A stretch of DNA of 64,000 nucleotides. Origin: Paenibacillus sp. FSL R5-0341 (GTDB lineage Bacteria; Bacillota; Bacilli; Paenibacillales; Paenibacillaceae). This document shows positions 1-8,828 of the stretch, piece by piece. The first letter of the stretch is position 1. The number at the start of each line of letters is the position of its first letter. Below the pieces are notes generated by a model. It saw only the letters and a list, made by a program, of their open reading frames with translations. It did no database searches and was not told the origin of the DNA. A program made the translations under genes and the position numbers. The stretch covers positions 1,860,001 through 1,924,000 of the forward strand of contig NZ_CP150241.1 in assembly GCF_037975235.1 (NCBI RefSeq), given 5' to 3'.

Positions 1-1
1 G

Positions 2-49
2 GCAACGTATAAGGCTATAATGGATGAAGAGGGGACGACGGTTAGCTAA
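2..49 (+). CDS. C-terminal tail of an upstream gene, probably acetolactate synthase small subunit
   Basis: The first bases hold one open frame of 15 codons that runs in from the left edge and ends in TAA at 47-49 (last residues GTTVS). The other two forward frames stop earlier. Because ilvC follows and the usual Firmicute order is ilvB-ilvN-ilvC, this is most simply the end of ilvN. The fragment is too short to identify by sequence, so this is inference from position only. Confidence 0.4.
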   Translation, partial: ATYKAIMDEEGTTVS

Positions 50-146
50 CATATACAGTTGATCTTTATGTGAGAGTGTCAGTCCCTTAACAGTTATAAT
101 GTAACATTTTAGTGATGTAACGCTTGAAAATATAGCTACATTCCCG

Positions 147-1271
<1,125 letters not shown>

Positions 1272-1331
1272 TTATTAACTTTTAGCACATGAACTTTAAG
1301 GTATTCAAGTAAACTTAGAGCTTTAACTGGG

Positions 1332-1364
1332 AATAGCGGCCGTGCTTATGCGTGAGCCGCTATT
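1332..1364 (+). other. Hairpin between ilvC and leuA
   Basis: A perfect 9-bp inverted repeat (AATAGCGGC 1332-1340, GCCGCTATT 1356-1364) with a 15-base loop sits about 45 bases before the leuA start. No U-run follows, so it is more likely an mRNA processing or stabilising hairpin than a terminator. No leucine-codon-rich leader peptide was seen here. Confidence 0.5.
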
Positions 1365-1410
1365 GCTGGTTCAGAGAAACAATATAATACAAGTACAGGA
1401 GGTGCGAAGC

Positions 1411-2952
1411 GTGCGTAAAATCTATGTATTTGACACAACGCTGCGTGATGGAGAGCAATCCCCGGGAGTCAATCTGAACACTCGTGAAAAGGTGGAAATT
1501 GCCCATCAGCTCGAGCGGCTTGGCATTGACCGGATGGAAGCTGGTTTCCCAGCGGCATCTCCAGGTGACCTGGCAGCTGTCAATGCAGTAGCAAATGCGG
1601 TCAAAAATGTGACCGTAATAGGTTTGTCCCGTTCCAGAGAGCAAGATATTGATGCGGTTAAGGAAGCACTTAAAGGTGCACAGGACCCGTGCATTCACGT
1701 TTTCCTGGCAACTTCGCCTATTCACCGCCAACATAAATTGCGTATGGATAAAGCGCAAGTACTGGATACGGCTCGTTCCGCGATTCGTTATGCGAAGAAA
1801 ACATTTTCGAAGATCGAATTCTCACTTGAGGATGCAGGTCGTACCGAGTATGATTTCCTCGTAGAAATGGTGAATATGGCTGTTGAAGAGGGTGCAGCGG
1901 TGGTGAATATTCCCGATACAGTCGGCTACCTGAGCCCATATGAATACGGAAACATTTTCAAACATCTCAAGGAGAATGTACACGGCATTGAAAAGGTACA
2001 GCTGAGTGCCCACTGTCATAATGACTTGGGTATGGCGACAGCCAACACACTTGCGGCCATTCTCAATGGAGCCGATCAGATCGAAGGTACGATCAATGGC
2101 ATTGGTGAACGTGCAGGGAACACGGCGATCGAGGAGATTGCTATGGCGTTGGAGACACGTCAGGAATTTTTCCAGGCAAAAACATCGCTGCAGTTGTCTG
2201 AGATTGCACGGACCAGTCGTCTGGTTAGCCGTTTGACAGGTATGGTTGTACCTGGCAACAAAGCAATTGTTGGGGCGAACGCCTTCGCACATGAATCCGG
2301 AATTCACCAGGATGGTATGCTGAAGGAAAAAACCACGTACGAGATCATGACTCCAGAATCCATCGGTCTGAAGGAAAGCAAGCTAGTACTGGGCAAACAT
2401 TCCGGTCGTCATGCGTTCCGTGAGCGGTTGATTGATCTGGGATATGAGCTGGAAGAAGAAGCGTTGAATCGTGCTTTTGCCCAGTTCAAAGATCTGGCTG
2501 ATAAGAAGAAAGAAGTGACAGACGAAGATCTGCTCGCGGTAATTGAAGAGAAATTGCAGGATGCACCTGAGGTGTATAAACTGGAATCGATCTTCGTTAC
2601 GTATGGAGATGAATCGGTACCAACGGCCAAAGTCCGCATTGCGACGCTTGACGGGGATACGGTTGAGAAGCAAGCAGAGGGTAACGGATCGGTAGATGCG
2701 ATCTACAATGCGATTGACCAGGTGAGTGGGGAAGACGTAACGTTGTCTGACTATTCCATCAAATCGGTAACGCATGGTAAGGATGCATTGGGTGAAGTAC
2801 ATGTTGTGCTGACTCAAAATCAGGTTTCGGTACAAGGACGTGGCGTGAGTACGGATATACTTGGTGCAAGTGCACGTGCTTATGTGGACGGTCTGAACCA
2901 ATTGATTGAGAAACGCAAAACATATACGAACCGTGTAAACGTGAACCTATAG
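1411..2952 (+). CDS. leuA: 2-isopropylmalate synthase
   Basis: Condenses acetyl-CoA with 2-oxoisovalerate, the first committed step of leucine synthesis. The 513-residue protein is the long, feedback-regulated type. The N-terminal TIM barrel opens with DTTLRDGEQSPG at residues 8-19 and carries the metal-binding pair His201-x-His203 (SAHCHND). The last ~120 residues form the LeuA allosteric (leucine-binding) domain. The start is GTG 1411, seven bases after CAGGAGGT; the frame is open back to 1342 but that region holds the intergenic hairpin. It lies 139 bp downstream of ilvC. leuC and leuD are not in this window, and leuB is separated by an inverted gene. Confidence 0.97.
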   Translation: MRKIYVFDTTLRDGEQSPGVNLNTREKVEIAHQLERLGIDRMEAGFPAASPGDLAAVNAVANAVKNVTVIGLSRSREQDIDAVKEALKGAQDPCIHVFLATSPIHRQHKLRMDKAQVLDTARSAIRYAKKTFSKIEFSLEDAGRTEYDFLVEMVNMAVEEGAAVVNIPDTVGYLSPYEYGNIFKHLKENVHGIEKVQLSAHCHNDLGMATANTLAAILNGADQIEGTINGIGERAGNTAIEEIAMALETRQEFFQAKTSLQLSEIARTSRLVSRLTGMVVPGNKAIVGANAFAHESGIHQDGMLKEKTTYEIMTPESIGLKESKLVLGKHSGRHAFRERLIDLGYELEEEALNRAFAQFKDLADKKKEVTDEDLLAVIEEKLQDAPEVYKLESIFVTYGDESVPTAKVRIATLDGDTVEKQAEGNGSVDAIYNAIDQVSGEDVTLSDYSIKSVTHGKDALGEVHVVLTQNQVSVQGRGVSTDILGASARAYVDGLNQLIEKRKTYTNRVNVNL

Positions 2953-3094
2953 GTTCTGGTGCAGAAAGCACGAATCCTTCATTGAACTGAACTTCAAGCT
3001 GGAACGCATATAAACTGCCAGGATGATCTGTCTTAATCTTAACGGATATAGAAGATCGTTCAGCCTGCTTTGCTCAGTTCAGTGAGGTACGTAA

Positions 3095-3132
3095 AGAGTC
3101 TGACTCTCTCTTGTGGAGGGTCAGACTCTTTT
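3095..3132 (+). terminator. Rho-independent terminator after leuA
   Basis: A 10-bp perfect stem (AGAGTCTGAC 3095-3104, GTCAGACTCT 3120-3129) is followed by TTTT and a T-rich stretch. It lies ~140 bp downstream of the leuA stop. The 2953-3094 stretch before it has no gene; it holds a weak long-range inverted repeat (TTGAACTGA near 2984 with TCAGTTCAG near 3075). Confidence 0.8.
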
Positions 3133-3262
3133 GGTTTTATTTGAGCATTTTGGCGAGCGGTATAATTCGAATTATGGAAAATGCTGATATATATAATTAT
3201 GACAGTGAAACACAGTGCATGTTATACGGTTATCTATTGCATTGGCTTACGCTATCAAGCTG

Positions 3263-4243
3263 TTACCACGCATAAGCATTAGGTGCATGTCCACCTGGAC
3301 CCGGGAAAATCTCATCCAGACGTTTGAGCACGGCTTCATCCAAAGTGACGTCCAAACATTTGAGCGCGGTTTCAAACTGCTCCAGCGTACGCGGTCCGAT
3401 AATTGGGGCAGTGACTGCCGGATTGGCTGCAACCCAGGCCAAAGCTACTGTATCCTGTGGTTCACCAAGATCACGACACAGTGCTGCGAAGTCTTCAAGC
3501 TGAGCTTGCTGCTGCTCGATCCGTCCAGCGATACCTCCGCTACGTGTTCCTTCCAGCTTCTGCAGCGCATTACGCCCCAGTAATCCACCATCCAGCGGAC
3601 TCCATGGAATGACGCCGAGACCCAGTTCTTTGGCGGCAGGCAATACTTCCAGTTCAGGCAAACGACAGTTGAGGCTATATTTATGTTGTTCGGACACCAG
3701 ACCGAGGAAATGACGACTCTTGGCCTCGCTTTGAGCGATTGCAATCTGCCATGCCGCAAAGTTACTGGATCCTACATAACCGATTTTACCCTGATGAACG
3801 GCATTCTCGAACGAACCCCACAGCTCGTCCCACGATATGGCAGGGTCCACATGGTGCATCTGGTACAGTTCGATATGATCTGTCTGCAAGCGGCGGAGGG
3901 AACCCTCCAGATGACGTCTGATTTTATAGGCGGATAGTCCGGCTTCGTTGTTGGGGCCGTCTGTATCATCATGCATGGAGCCATAGACTTTGGTGGCCAG
4001 CACTACTTTTTCACGTCTGCCACCGCCCTGATTGAACCAGCGTCCGATAATTTCTTCGGTAAGTCCGGAATTCTCACCCCAGCCGTAGATGTTAGCGGTA
4101 TCAAAAAAGTTCACGCCTGCATCGAGTGCTGCGTCCATAATGCGGAAAGCTTCTTTCTCATCTGTAGCAGGCCCGAAATTCATGGTACCAAGACAGATTC
4201 GGCTGACCTTAAGGCCTGATTTACCCAAATACGAATATTGCAT
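3263..4243 (-). CDS. Aldo/keto reductase
   Basis: NAD(P)H-dependent oxidoreductase of the AKR superfamily ((beta/alpha)8 barrel, cytoplasmic), 326 residues. The catalytic tetrad can be assigned as Asp48, Tyr53 (DTANIYG), Lys85 (LATK) and His130 (YQMHH). The C-terminal half has the cofactor-binding region (VTAPIIGPRT). The substrate cannot be told from sequence; the family reduces varied aldehydes, ketones and sugars. ATG 4243 is preceded by GGAGGG on the minus strand. It is encoded opposite to its neighbours, between leuA and leuB, which splits the leucine genes. Its promoter has a dyad in the spacer, which suggests control by a MerR-type regulator. Confidence 0.9.
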   Translation of the reverse strand: MQYSYLGKSGLKVSRICLGTMNFGPATDEKEAFRIMDAALDAGVNFFDTANIYGWGENSGLTEEIIGRWFNQGGGRREKVVLATKVYGSMHDDTDGPNNEAGLSAYKIRRHLEGSLRRLQTDHIELYQMHHVDPAISWDELWGSFENAVHQGKIGYVGSSNFAAWQIAIAQSEAKSRHFLGLVSEQHKYSLNCRLPELEVLPAAKELGLGVIPWSPLDGGLLGRNALQKLEGTRSGGIAGRIEQQQAQLEDFAALCRDLGEPQDTVALAWVAANPAVTAPIIGPRTLEQFETALKCLDVTLDEAVLKRLDEIFPGPGGHAPNAYAW

Positions 4244-4283
4244 GTTAACTATCCCTCCTGCGTACTGATTTGATTTCAGCTAT

Positions 4284-4313
4284 ATTTTACCCCACCGGGA
4301 GGGTAAGGAACAA
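4284..4313 (-). promoter_or_regulatory. Promoter of the aldo/keto reductase gene with spacer dyad
   Basis: Read on the minus strand: TTGTTC (-35), an 18-bp spacer, TAAAAT (-10), 41 bp before the ATG. The spacer is covered by an 18-bp imperfect palindrome (4288-4305, TACCC...GGGTA, 7 of 9 pairs). Long spacers covered by a dyad are typical of MerR-family regulated promoters. The regulator gene is not adjacent, so this is inference. Confidence 0.5.
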
Positions 4314-4320
4314 CTTGTGA

Positions 4321-4402
4321 AAGCTAATCTCTATTAGCTTATAGGTAAAATCTATTAAAGTCATAGATTGTATATCTTGGTCAAATGACCTTGGAATATG
4401 AT
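4321..4402 (+). promoter_or_regulatory. leuB upstream control region with two inverted repeats
   Basis: AAGCTAAT-CTCT-ATTAGCTT (4321-4340) is a perfect 8-bp inverted repeat. GGTCA-AA-TGACC (4379-4390) is a second one lying directly upstream of TATGAT (4397-4402), a good -10 hexamer. No matching -35 is obvious at 17 bp, which would fit an activator-dependent or repressed promoter. leuB therefore probably has its own promoter. Confidence 0.4.
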
Positions 4403-4475
4403 ACAAAAGAGAGAGTTAATATGAGACGTTACTTTATGAATAATTAATGAATGAAACATAAGGAGTGGACAACCC

Positions 4476-5561
4476 ATGGCAGACGTGAAAAAAATTGCAG
4501 TTATTGCAGGTGACGGAATCGGTCCTGAAGTCGTAGCTGAGGCTGAGAAAGTTCTTAAACGTACAGAGGAAGTATTCGGTTACCGTTTTGAGACAGAGCA
4601 TGCGTTGTTTGGTGGAATCGCGATTGATGAGAAGGGTACACCTCTTCCAGAAGAAACACTGACGGTATGTAAAAGTGCAGATGCGGTCCTGCTTGGAGCG
4701 GTTGGCGGTCCAAAATGGGATAACAACAGCAAGGAACTTCGTCCGGAAACAGGTTTGCTGGGTATTCGTAAAGCGCTCGGATTGTTCTCCAACCTGCGTC
4801 CGGCTGTCGTATTTGATTGCCTGAAGGATGCTTCAACTCTGAAGCCTGAAGTACTGGAAGGTACGGATCTGATGGTGGTACGTGAGTTGACTGGTGGGAT
4901 CTACTTCGGTGAGAAGTTCAGACGTGAAAGTGCACAGGGCGAAGAGGCGGTAGATACTTGTGCATATAATGTAACGGAAGTGGAGCGGATCGTTCGTCAG
5001 GCGTTCGAGATTGCGCAAGGACGTCGCAAAAAGCTGGCTTCGGTAGACAAAGCCAACGTATTGGAAACTTCCCGTCTCTGGCGTGAAGTCGTGAACCGGG
5101 TAGCACCGGATTATCCGGATGTTGAACTGGAGCATGTACTTGTGGACAACTGCGCAATGCAATTGTTGCGCCGTCCAGCCAGCTTCGATGTCATCGTAAC
5201 GGAAAATATGTTCGGAGATATCCTGAGTGATGAAGCAGCGATGCTGACGGGTTCCATCGGCATGCTGGCATCTGCATCACTGGGAGAGGGCAGCTTTGGA
5301 CTTTATGAGCCGGTACACGGTTCTGCACCGGACATCGCTGGTCAAGGCCTTGCTAATCCGATTGCAACCATTCTCTCTTTGGCGCTGATGTTCCGCACAA
5401 CCTTCGGTTATGCAGAAGGCGCGGACGCTATTGAAGCAGCTGTGTCTGATGTACTGAACGCAGGACACCGTACGAGTGATATTGCTGTAGACAAGAGCAC
5501 AGCGATCAGCACAACCGAAATGGGCGATCTGATCGTCGCAGCTATTCAGAAACAGGCGTAA
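4476..5561 (+). CDS. leuB: 3-isopropylmalate dehydrogenase
   Basis: Oxidises and decarboxylates 3-isopropylmalate to 4-methyl-2-oxopentanoate with NAD+, the third step of leucine synthesis. The 361-residue length is normal. GDGIGPEV near the N-terminus and the signature region [19 protein letters not shown] (Asp ligands for Mg2+/Mn2+) mark the isocitrate/isopropylmalate dehydrogenase family; the [11 protein letters not shown] segment and LGLFSNLRP substrate loop are the isopropylmalate type. AAGGAG 10 bases before ATG 4476 sets the start. It stands alone, followed by its own terminator, unlike the contiguous leuABCD order of Bacillus subtilis. Confidence 0.97.
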   Translation: MADVKKIAVIAGDGIGPEVVAEAEKVLKRTEEVFGYRFETEHALFGGIAIDEKGTPLPEETLTVCKSADAVLLGAVGGPKWDNNSKELRPETGLLGIRKALGLFSNLRPAVVFDCLKDASTLKPEVLEGTDLMVVRELTGGIYFGEKFRRESAQGEEAVDTCAYNVTEVERIVRQAFEIAQGRRKKLASVDKANVLETSRLWREVVNRVAPDYPDVELEHVLVDNCAMQLLRRPASFDVIVTENMFGDILSDEAAMLTGSIGMLASASLGEGSFGLYEPVHGSAPDIAGQGLANPIATILSLALMFRTTFGYAEGADAIEAAVSDVLNAGHRTSDIAVDKSTAISTTEMGDLIVAAIQKQA

Positions 5562-5581
5562 TAATATTACCAACAACATGG

Positions 5582-5628
5582 CAGCCCTTTGTTTCCAGTT
5601 ATGGAATGTACAAAGGGCTGTTCCTTTA
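5582..5628 (+). terminator. Terminator after leuB
   Basis: An 11-bp perfect stem (CAGCCCTTTGT 5582-5592 with ACAAAGGGCTG 5610-5620) is followed by TTCCTTT. It closes the leuB transcript before the peroxiredoxin promoter. Confidence 0.85.
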
Positions 5629-5653
5629 TCATTTTGGCACGAAAAATCCTTAT

Positions 5654-5668
5654 TTATAATTATTATAA
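5654..5668. promoter_or_regulatory. PerR-type operator
   Basis: TTATAAT-T-ATTATAA is an exact 7-1-7 match to the PerR box consensus of Bacilli. It lies 19 bp upstream of a -35 element and ~170 bp upstream of a peroxiredoxin gene, which is a classic kind of PerR target. The Fur and Zur boxes share part of this pattern, but the target gene favours PerR. Confidence 0.75.
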
Positions 5669-5687
5669 AAAAATAATGTTTATAATC

Positions 5688-5716
5688 TTGACTTTGGGAA
5701 GTCCGGATGATAACAT
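5688..5716 (+). promoter_or_regulatory. Sigma-A promoter of the peroxiredoxin gene
   Basis: TTGACT (5688-5693), 17-bp spacer, TAACAT (5711-5716). A further inverted repeat, ACTTG-TTAT-CAAGT (5726-5739), lies just downstream, around or after the likely start of transcription. The leader of ~115 bases before the gene has no other clear feature. Confidence 0.6.
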
Positions 5717-5839
5717 TTTACTTGTACTTGTTATCAAGTATCAAATCATTTTAAATACAGGAAAAGCGTTTCGCGTTTTTCTTGATGATGAGCAATCCGC
5801 AAGGATGCTTACATAATCCCAAAGGAGGAATTTTTAGTT

Positions 5840-6379
5840 ATGGCAGAACGTTTGGTTGGTAGACCAGCACCGGATTTCGCAATGGAAACAGTATCGGGAG
5901 ATGGACAAGATTTCGGTTCCGTTAAACTGTCCGATTATCGTGGCAAATGGCTCGTATTCTTCTTTTATCCTTTGGACTTCACATTTGTGTGCCCAACTGA
6001 AATTACAGCTTTGAGCGTTGCTTCTGAGCAATTCAAAGCTTTGGATACTGAAATCCTTGGCGTGAGCGTAGACTCCGTACACAGCCACAAAGCATGGATC
6101 AATACACCTGTAGACAGCAATGGTCTGGGTCAATTGAACTTCCCATTGGCTTCCGATATCACGAAGCAAGTAGCTAAAGATTACGGCGTTCTGATCGAAG
6201 AAGAAGGCGTAGCATTGCGCGGTCTGTTCATCATCGATCCAGAAGGCGAACTGAAATATCAAGTAGTTAACCACAACGATGTAGGCCGTAGTGTTGAAGA
6301 AACACTTCGCGTACTGCAAGCACTGCAATCCGGCGGATTGTGTGCAATGAACTGGAAACCAGGCGACACTAACCTGTAA
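5840..6379 (+). CDS. ykuU: 2-Cys peroxiredoxin (YkuU type)
   Basis: Thiol peroxidase that reduces H2O2 and organic hydroperoxides in the cytoplasm. 179 residues, the normal length for typical 2-Cys AhpC/Prx enzymes. The peroxidatic cysteine is Cys51 in FTFVCPTE and the resolving cysteine is Cys168 in GGLCAMNWKPG near the C-terminus. Overall sequence resembles Bacillus YkuU (MAER...VG start, GVALRGLFII segment) more than AhpC. AAAGGAGG precedes ATG 5840. It is monocistronic, with its own PerR-boxed promoter and a strong terminator; no ahpF follows, so a thioredoxin-type reductant is likely. Induction by peroxide is inferred. Confidence 0.95.
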   Translation: MAERLVGRPAPDFAMETVSGDGQDFGSVKLSDYRGKWLVFFFYPLDFTFVCPTEITALSVASEQFKALDTEILGVSVDSVHSHKAWINTPVDSNGLGQLNFPLASDITKQVAKDYGVLIEEEGVALRGLFIIDPEGELKYQVVNHNDVGRSVEETLRVLQALQSGGLCAMNWKPGDTNL

Positions 6380-6407
6380 GCCAGGTTAACTTGAACGGTT
6401 TTTGTTC

Positions 6408-6441
6408 AAGCCCTCATCCCGTTAGGGATTGAGGGCTTTTT
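6408..6441 (+). terminator. Terminator after the peroxiredoxin gene
   Basis: AAGCCCTCATCCC (6408-6420), 4-base loop, GGGATTGAGGGCTTTTT. A smaller hairpin (CTTGAAC/GTTCAAG, 6390-6410) precedes and partly overlaps it. Confidence 0.9.
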
Positions 6442-6735
6442 GCACCCTTTTGCCGGAAGTTATCACGAAGTTAATCAAAAGTGTTTGAACAAGCAGCTAA
6501 ACGTGTTAATGATGTATTAGAAGAAAGTCTTCTTTTTATCTGTTGAAAGAGGAATTGATGGCCTTTAAGGCGAATAGGGTATGGAAACCCGGTAAATATT
6601 CCGGTGCTCTGCATTTATAATCTGTACATGAATGTGATACACTGATGGAACTATTCCTTTTCGGAAGTGCTGGAAGTGTACGGGATTGCATTTTAATAAA
6701 AAAGTCCCGGCACGTAATAAGGAGGGTGAACAAAA

Positions 6736-7152
6736 ATGAGTTACTGTTGTGGGGCAAGTATGGTTGGAACGAAGGGCACGCTGAAGCATTACCGCACCCA
6801 GGTTCATAATGTTCCCCTGCTGTTTTGCCCGGTGTGTCATCGGGTTGAGGTGCATTATAAAGTGGAAAATGAATATGAGATTCTCGCAGAATACGCGCAT
6901 GGAGACGGTGCATCCGAGATCGATTTTCAAGATTATGTAACAGAAGATGAAGATGCTATTTTCGAAAACTGTATAAACCGTGAGAGTGAGGATGCCATGG
7001 TCATTGTGCAGCGCCAGATTGATATGGCTCTTGATCTGCTCAGACTCGCGAAAGAAACAAAAGACGAGAAGTGGGAAAGTGAACTTAAACGTCGATTAGC
7101 TGTGATGAGTCAGCGCAGACTGAAAATTCAGCATAATAAGACCGGACTATAG
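6736..7152 (+). CDS. Hypothetical zinc-ribbon-like protein
   Basis: 138 residues of unknown function. The N-terminus has Cys4-Cys5 and, 26 residues on, CPVCH, which together could bind one Zn2+ as a ribbon (inferred; resembles YgiT-type zinc fingers). The middle is acidic (YVTEDEDAIF) and the C-terminal third is a charged amphipathic helix. GGAGGGTG precedes ATG 6736 by ~9 bases. It is flanked by terminators, so it is a single-gene unit. The ~290 bases before it show no gene; TGTGATACACT near 6631 could hold a -10. A role in binding nucleic acid or protein is possible but not shown. Confidence 0.75.
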   Translation: MSYCCGASMVGTKGTLKHYRTQVHNVPLLFCPVCHRVEVHYKVENEYEILAEYAHGDGASEIDFQDYVTEDEDAIFENCINRESEDAMVIVQRQIDMALDLLRLAKETKDEKWESELKRRLAVMSQRRLKIQHNKTGL

Positions 7153-7184
7153 ATGTTCTCGGATATATCATAAAGTAAAGATAT

Positions 7185-7230
7185 TAAAAACGAAGCTGAT
7201 TTGCCTCCTGGGCGAAACGGCTTCGTTTTT
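7185..7230 (+). terminator. Terminator after the zinc-ribbon-like gene
   Basis: AAAAACGAAGC (ending 7195) pairs with GCTTCGTTTTT (7220-7230). The loop holds an inner GCC...GGC pair. The T-run is part of the stem, so it may work in both directions. Confidence 0.75.
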
Positions 7231-7295
7231 GTGCATTGATCCGGAACTAATTCGAGGTTTTTTTTAAAATAATTTCCATTCGACACTTTCTCCGA

Positions 7296-7325
7296 TTGAC
7301 TCTCTTCTATAAACTTGTCTATGAT
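7296..7325 (+). promoter_or_regulatory. Sigma-A promoter upstream of the histidine kinase gene
   Basis: TTGACT (7296-7301), 18-bp spacer, TATGAT (7320-7325). It lies ~275 bp upstream of the kinase start, so the mRNA would have a long leader. Confidence 0.6.
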
Positions 7326-7331
7326 AAAAAC

Positions 7332-7600
7332 AGACTTGCAAAAGAGGCGGAGCAAAAAAATGTTCGTGTTTGGGAATAGGAGAATGTCAGAATGGGACAA
7401 ACGTATATGATTTTCCGGATCGACTGTTGGTTACCGGGAATAGACCAGCTTGAGTTCCGGACATGCCATCCATATTTTCGGCTCAGCCCCCCAACGAAAG
7501 GGCACCGGTAATGAAAAATAAAATCGGCCCTTCCTGTTTCTGTGATGATATGATGTCCGAATGGCAAGTTTATCATTTACGTGAAAAGGAGGAACCTGAC
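7332..7600 (+). other. Long leader of the histidine kinase gene, with a possible 16-codon upstream ORF
   Basis: No conserved riboswitch was recognised. A short ORF at 7360-7410 (begins MFVFGNRR) has a plausible ribosome site (GAGGCGGAG) eight bases before its ATG. The kinase frame itself is open upstream to an ATG at 7463, but that ATG lacks a ribosome site. The upstream ORF could be a leader peptide or chance. Confidence 0.3.
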
Positions 7601-8707
7601 ATGATTAGTGAATTTCAGGATACAGTGCCTCAACCAACGGATGGATTCCCGCCCGTACATCTGGATAACAACAAGTATGAGAATGTACTGGAACATCTGG
7701 ATAGCGGTATTATGTTGTTTGACAGCCACGGTGTATTGACGTTTATTAACGTTCAGATGGCAAAATTGTTGGAGCTTCCAAGAAGTCTGTTGAGCGGCTG
7801 CACCCTGATGCAAATGCTGCATCATCCGCAGATGAGCCGATTCAAGAAAAAGAAAATTTTACGTATTTATCGGGAAACCATCTTCCACCGTAAGCGCTAT
7901 CATGAGTTGATTGATGAATATGGAAGGCATTGGCTGGTTACTGTGACGTACGGGGATCAGATGGACGGAGACTTCTTGTTCAGCGTCAAGGATGTATCTG
8001 ATTATAAACAGATTGAACAGACCGCTTATCAAAATGACAAACTTGCGATGCTGGGGCGCATTTCGGCATCTATTGCTCATGAAATTCGTAATCCGTTAAC
8101 CGCAATCCGTGGGTTCATCCAGTTACTTCGGCCCCATCTGTTGCAGCTTGGCAAAGACGAGTACGCTCGCATCATACTGACAGAAATTGATCGGGCGAAC
8201 GACATCATCTATGAATTCTTGAATTCTTCTAAACCGTCAGCCCCTCAGAAGACCGTGATGTCTGTCGACTCTTTGCTCAAAGAGGTGGTCTTGCTGACAG
8301 AGAGCGAAGGTTTGATGAAGGGATGCGAGATCACGTTGGATGAAGGGGATGCCCCGCTGAATGTGTCCATCGATGTCAAACAGATTAAGCAGGTTATTTT
8401 GAATATGGTGAAAAATGCAATGGATGCCATCGAGGAAGTCGGCGAAGAACACACCGGCCTGATTCGAATATCTACCGCTACGGAAAACAAGTTCGTGCAG
8501 ATCTCCATCGCCGATAACGGTCAGGGAATGGATCATAACACACTTGTGCGTCTGTTTGATCCATTCTTCACGACGAAGGAGAGCGGAACGGGCCTGGGAC
8601 TCTCGGTAAGTTACCGGATCATCAAGAACCATGGAGGTACCATCTCTGTGGATAGCAAAAAGGGCGAAGGTACGCGGTTTATGATTATGTTACCCTTGGT
8701 ATATTGA
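7601..8707 (+). CDS. PAS-domain sensor histidine kinase, soluble, sporulation-kinase-like
   Basis: 368 residues with no membrane segment. A PAS domain (about 22-135) is followed by a HisKA domain with the phosphorylated His160 in IAHEIRNPL, and a HATPase_c domain with the N-box (NMVKNAMDAI), G1 box (DNGQGM) and G2 box (GTGLGLS). The IRNPLTAIRGFIQLL segment is close to that of the orphan sporulation kinases (KinA, KinC, KinE) that feed the Spo0F-Spo0A phosphorelay. No response regulator is adjacent, which fits an orphan kinase. Start chosen at ATG 7601 because AAAAGGAGG lies just upstream. The signal is unknown. A role in sporulation is inferred. Confidence 0.88.
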   Translation: MISEFQDTVPQPTDGFPPVHLDNNKYENVLEHLDSGIMLFDSHGVLTFINVQMAKLLELPRSLLSGCTLMQMLHHPQMSRFKKKKILRIYRETIFHRKRYHELIDEYGRHWLVTVTYGDQMDGDFLFSVKDVSDYKQIEQTAYQNDKLAMLGRISASIAHEIRNPLTAIRGFIQLLRPHLLQLGKDEYARIILTEIDRANDIIYEFLNSSKPSAPQKTVMSVDSLLKEVVLLTESEGLMKGCEITLDEGDAPLNVSIDVKQIKQVILNMVKNAMDAIEEVGEEHTGLIRISTATENKFVQISIADNGQGMDHNTLVRLFDPFFTTKESGTGLGLSVSYRIIKNHGGTISVDSKKGEGTRFMIMLPLVY

Positions 8708-8721
8708 GAAGAGTGGGGCGT

Positions 8722-8757
8722 AAAGGAGTCGGCAAATAGCCGACTCCTTTGTTTTAT
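8722..8757 (+). terminator. Terminator after the histidine kinase gene
   Basis: A 12-bp perfect stem (AAAGGAGTCGGC 8722-8733, GCCGACTCCTTT 8739-8750) with a 5-base loop, then GTTTTA. Strong. Confidence 0.92.
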
Positions 8758-8828
8758 GTTGCCAATTAGGGTTATAGTTAGTAATGAATGCGAATACATA
8801 AGCTCCATTAACGGAAGGATGAGATACG

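Noticed and set aside
2953..4475. Loss of leuCD inferred from leuA-AKR-leuB order
   Set aside because: The genes may simply lie elsewhere on the chromosome; a single window cannot show absence.
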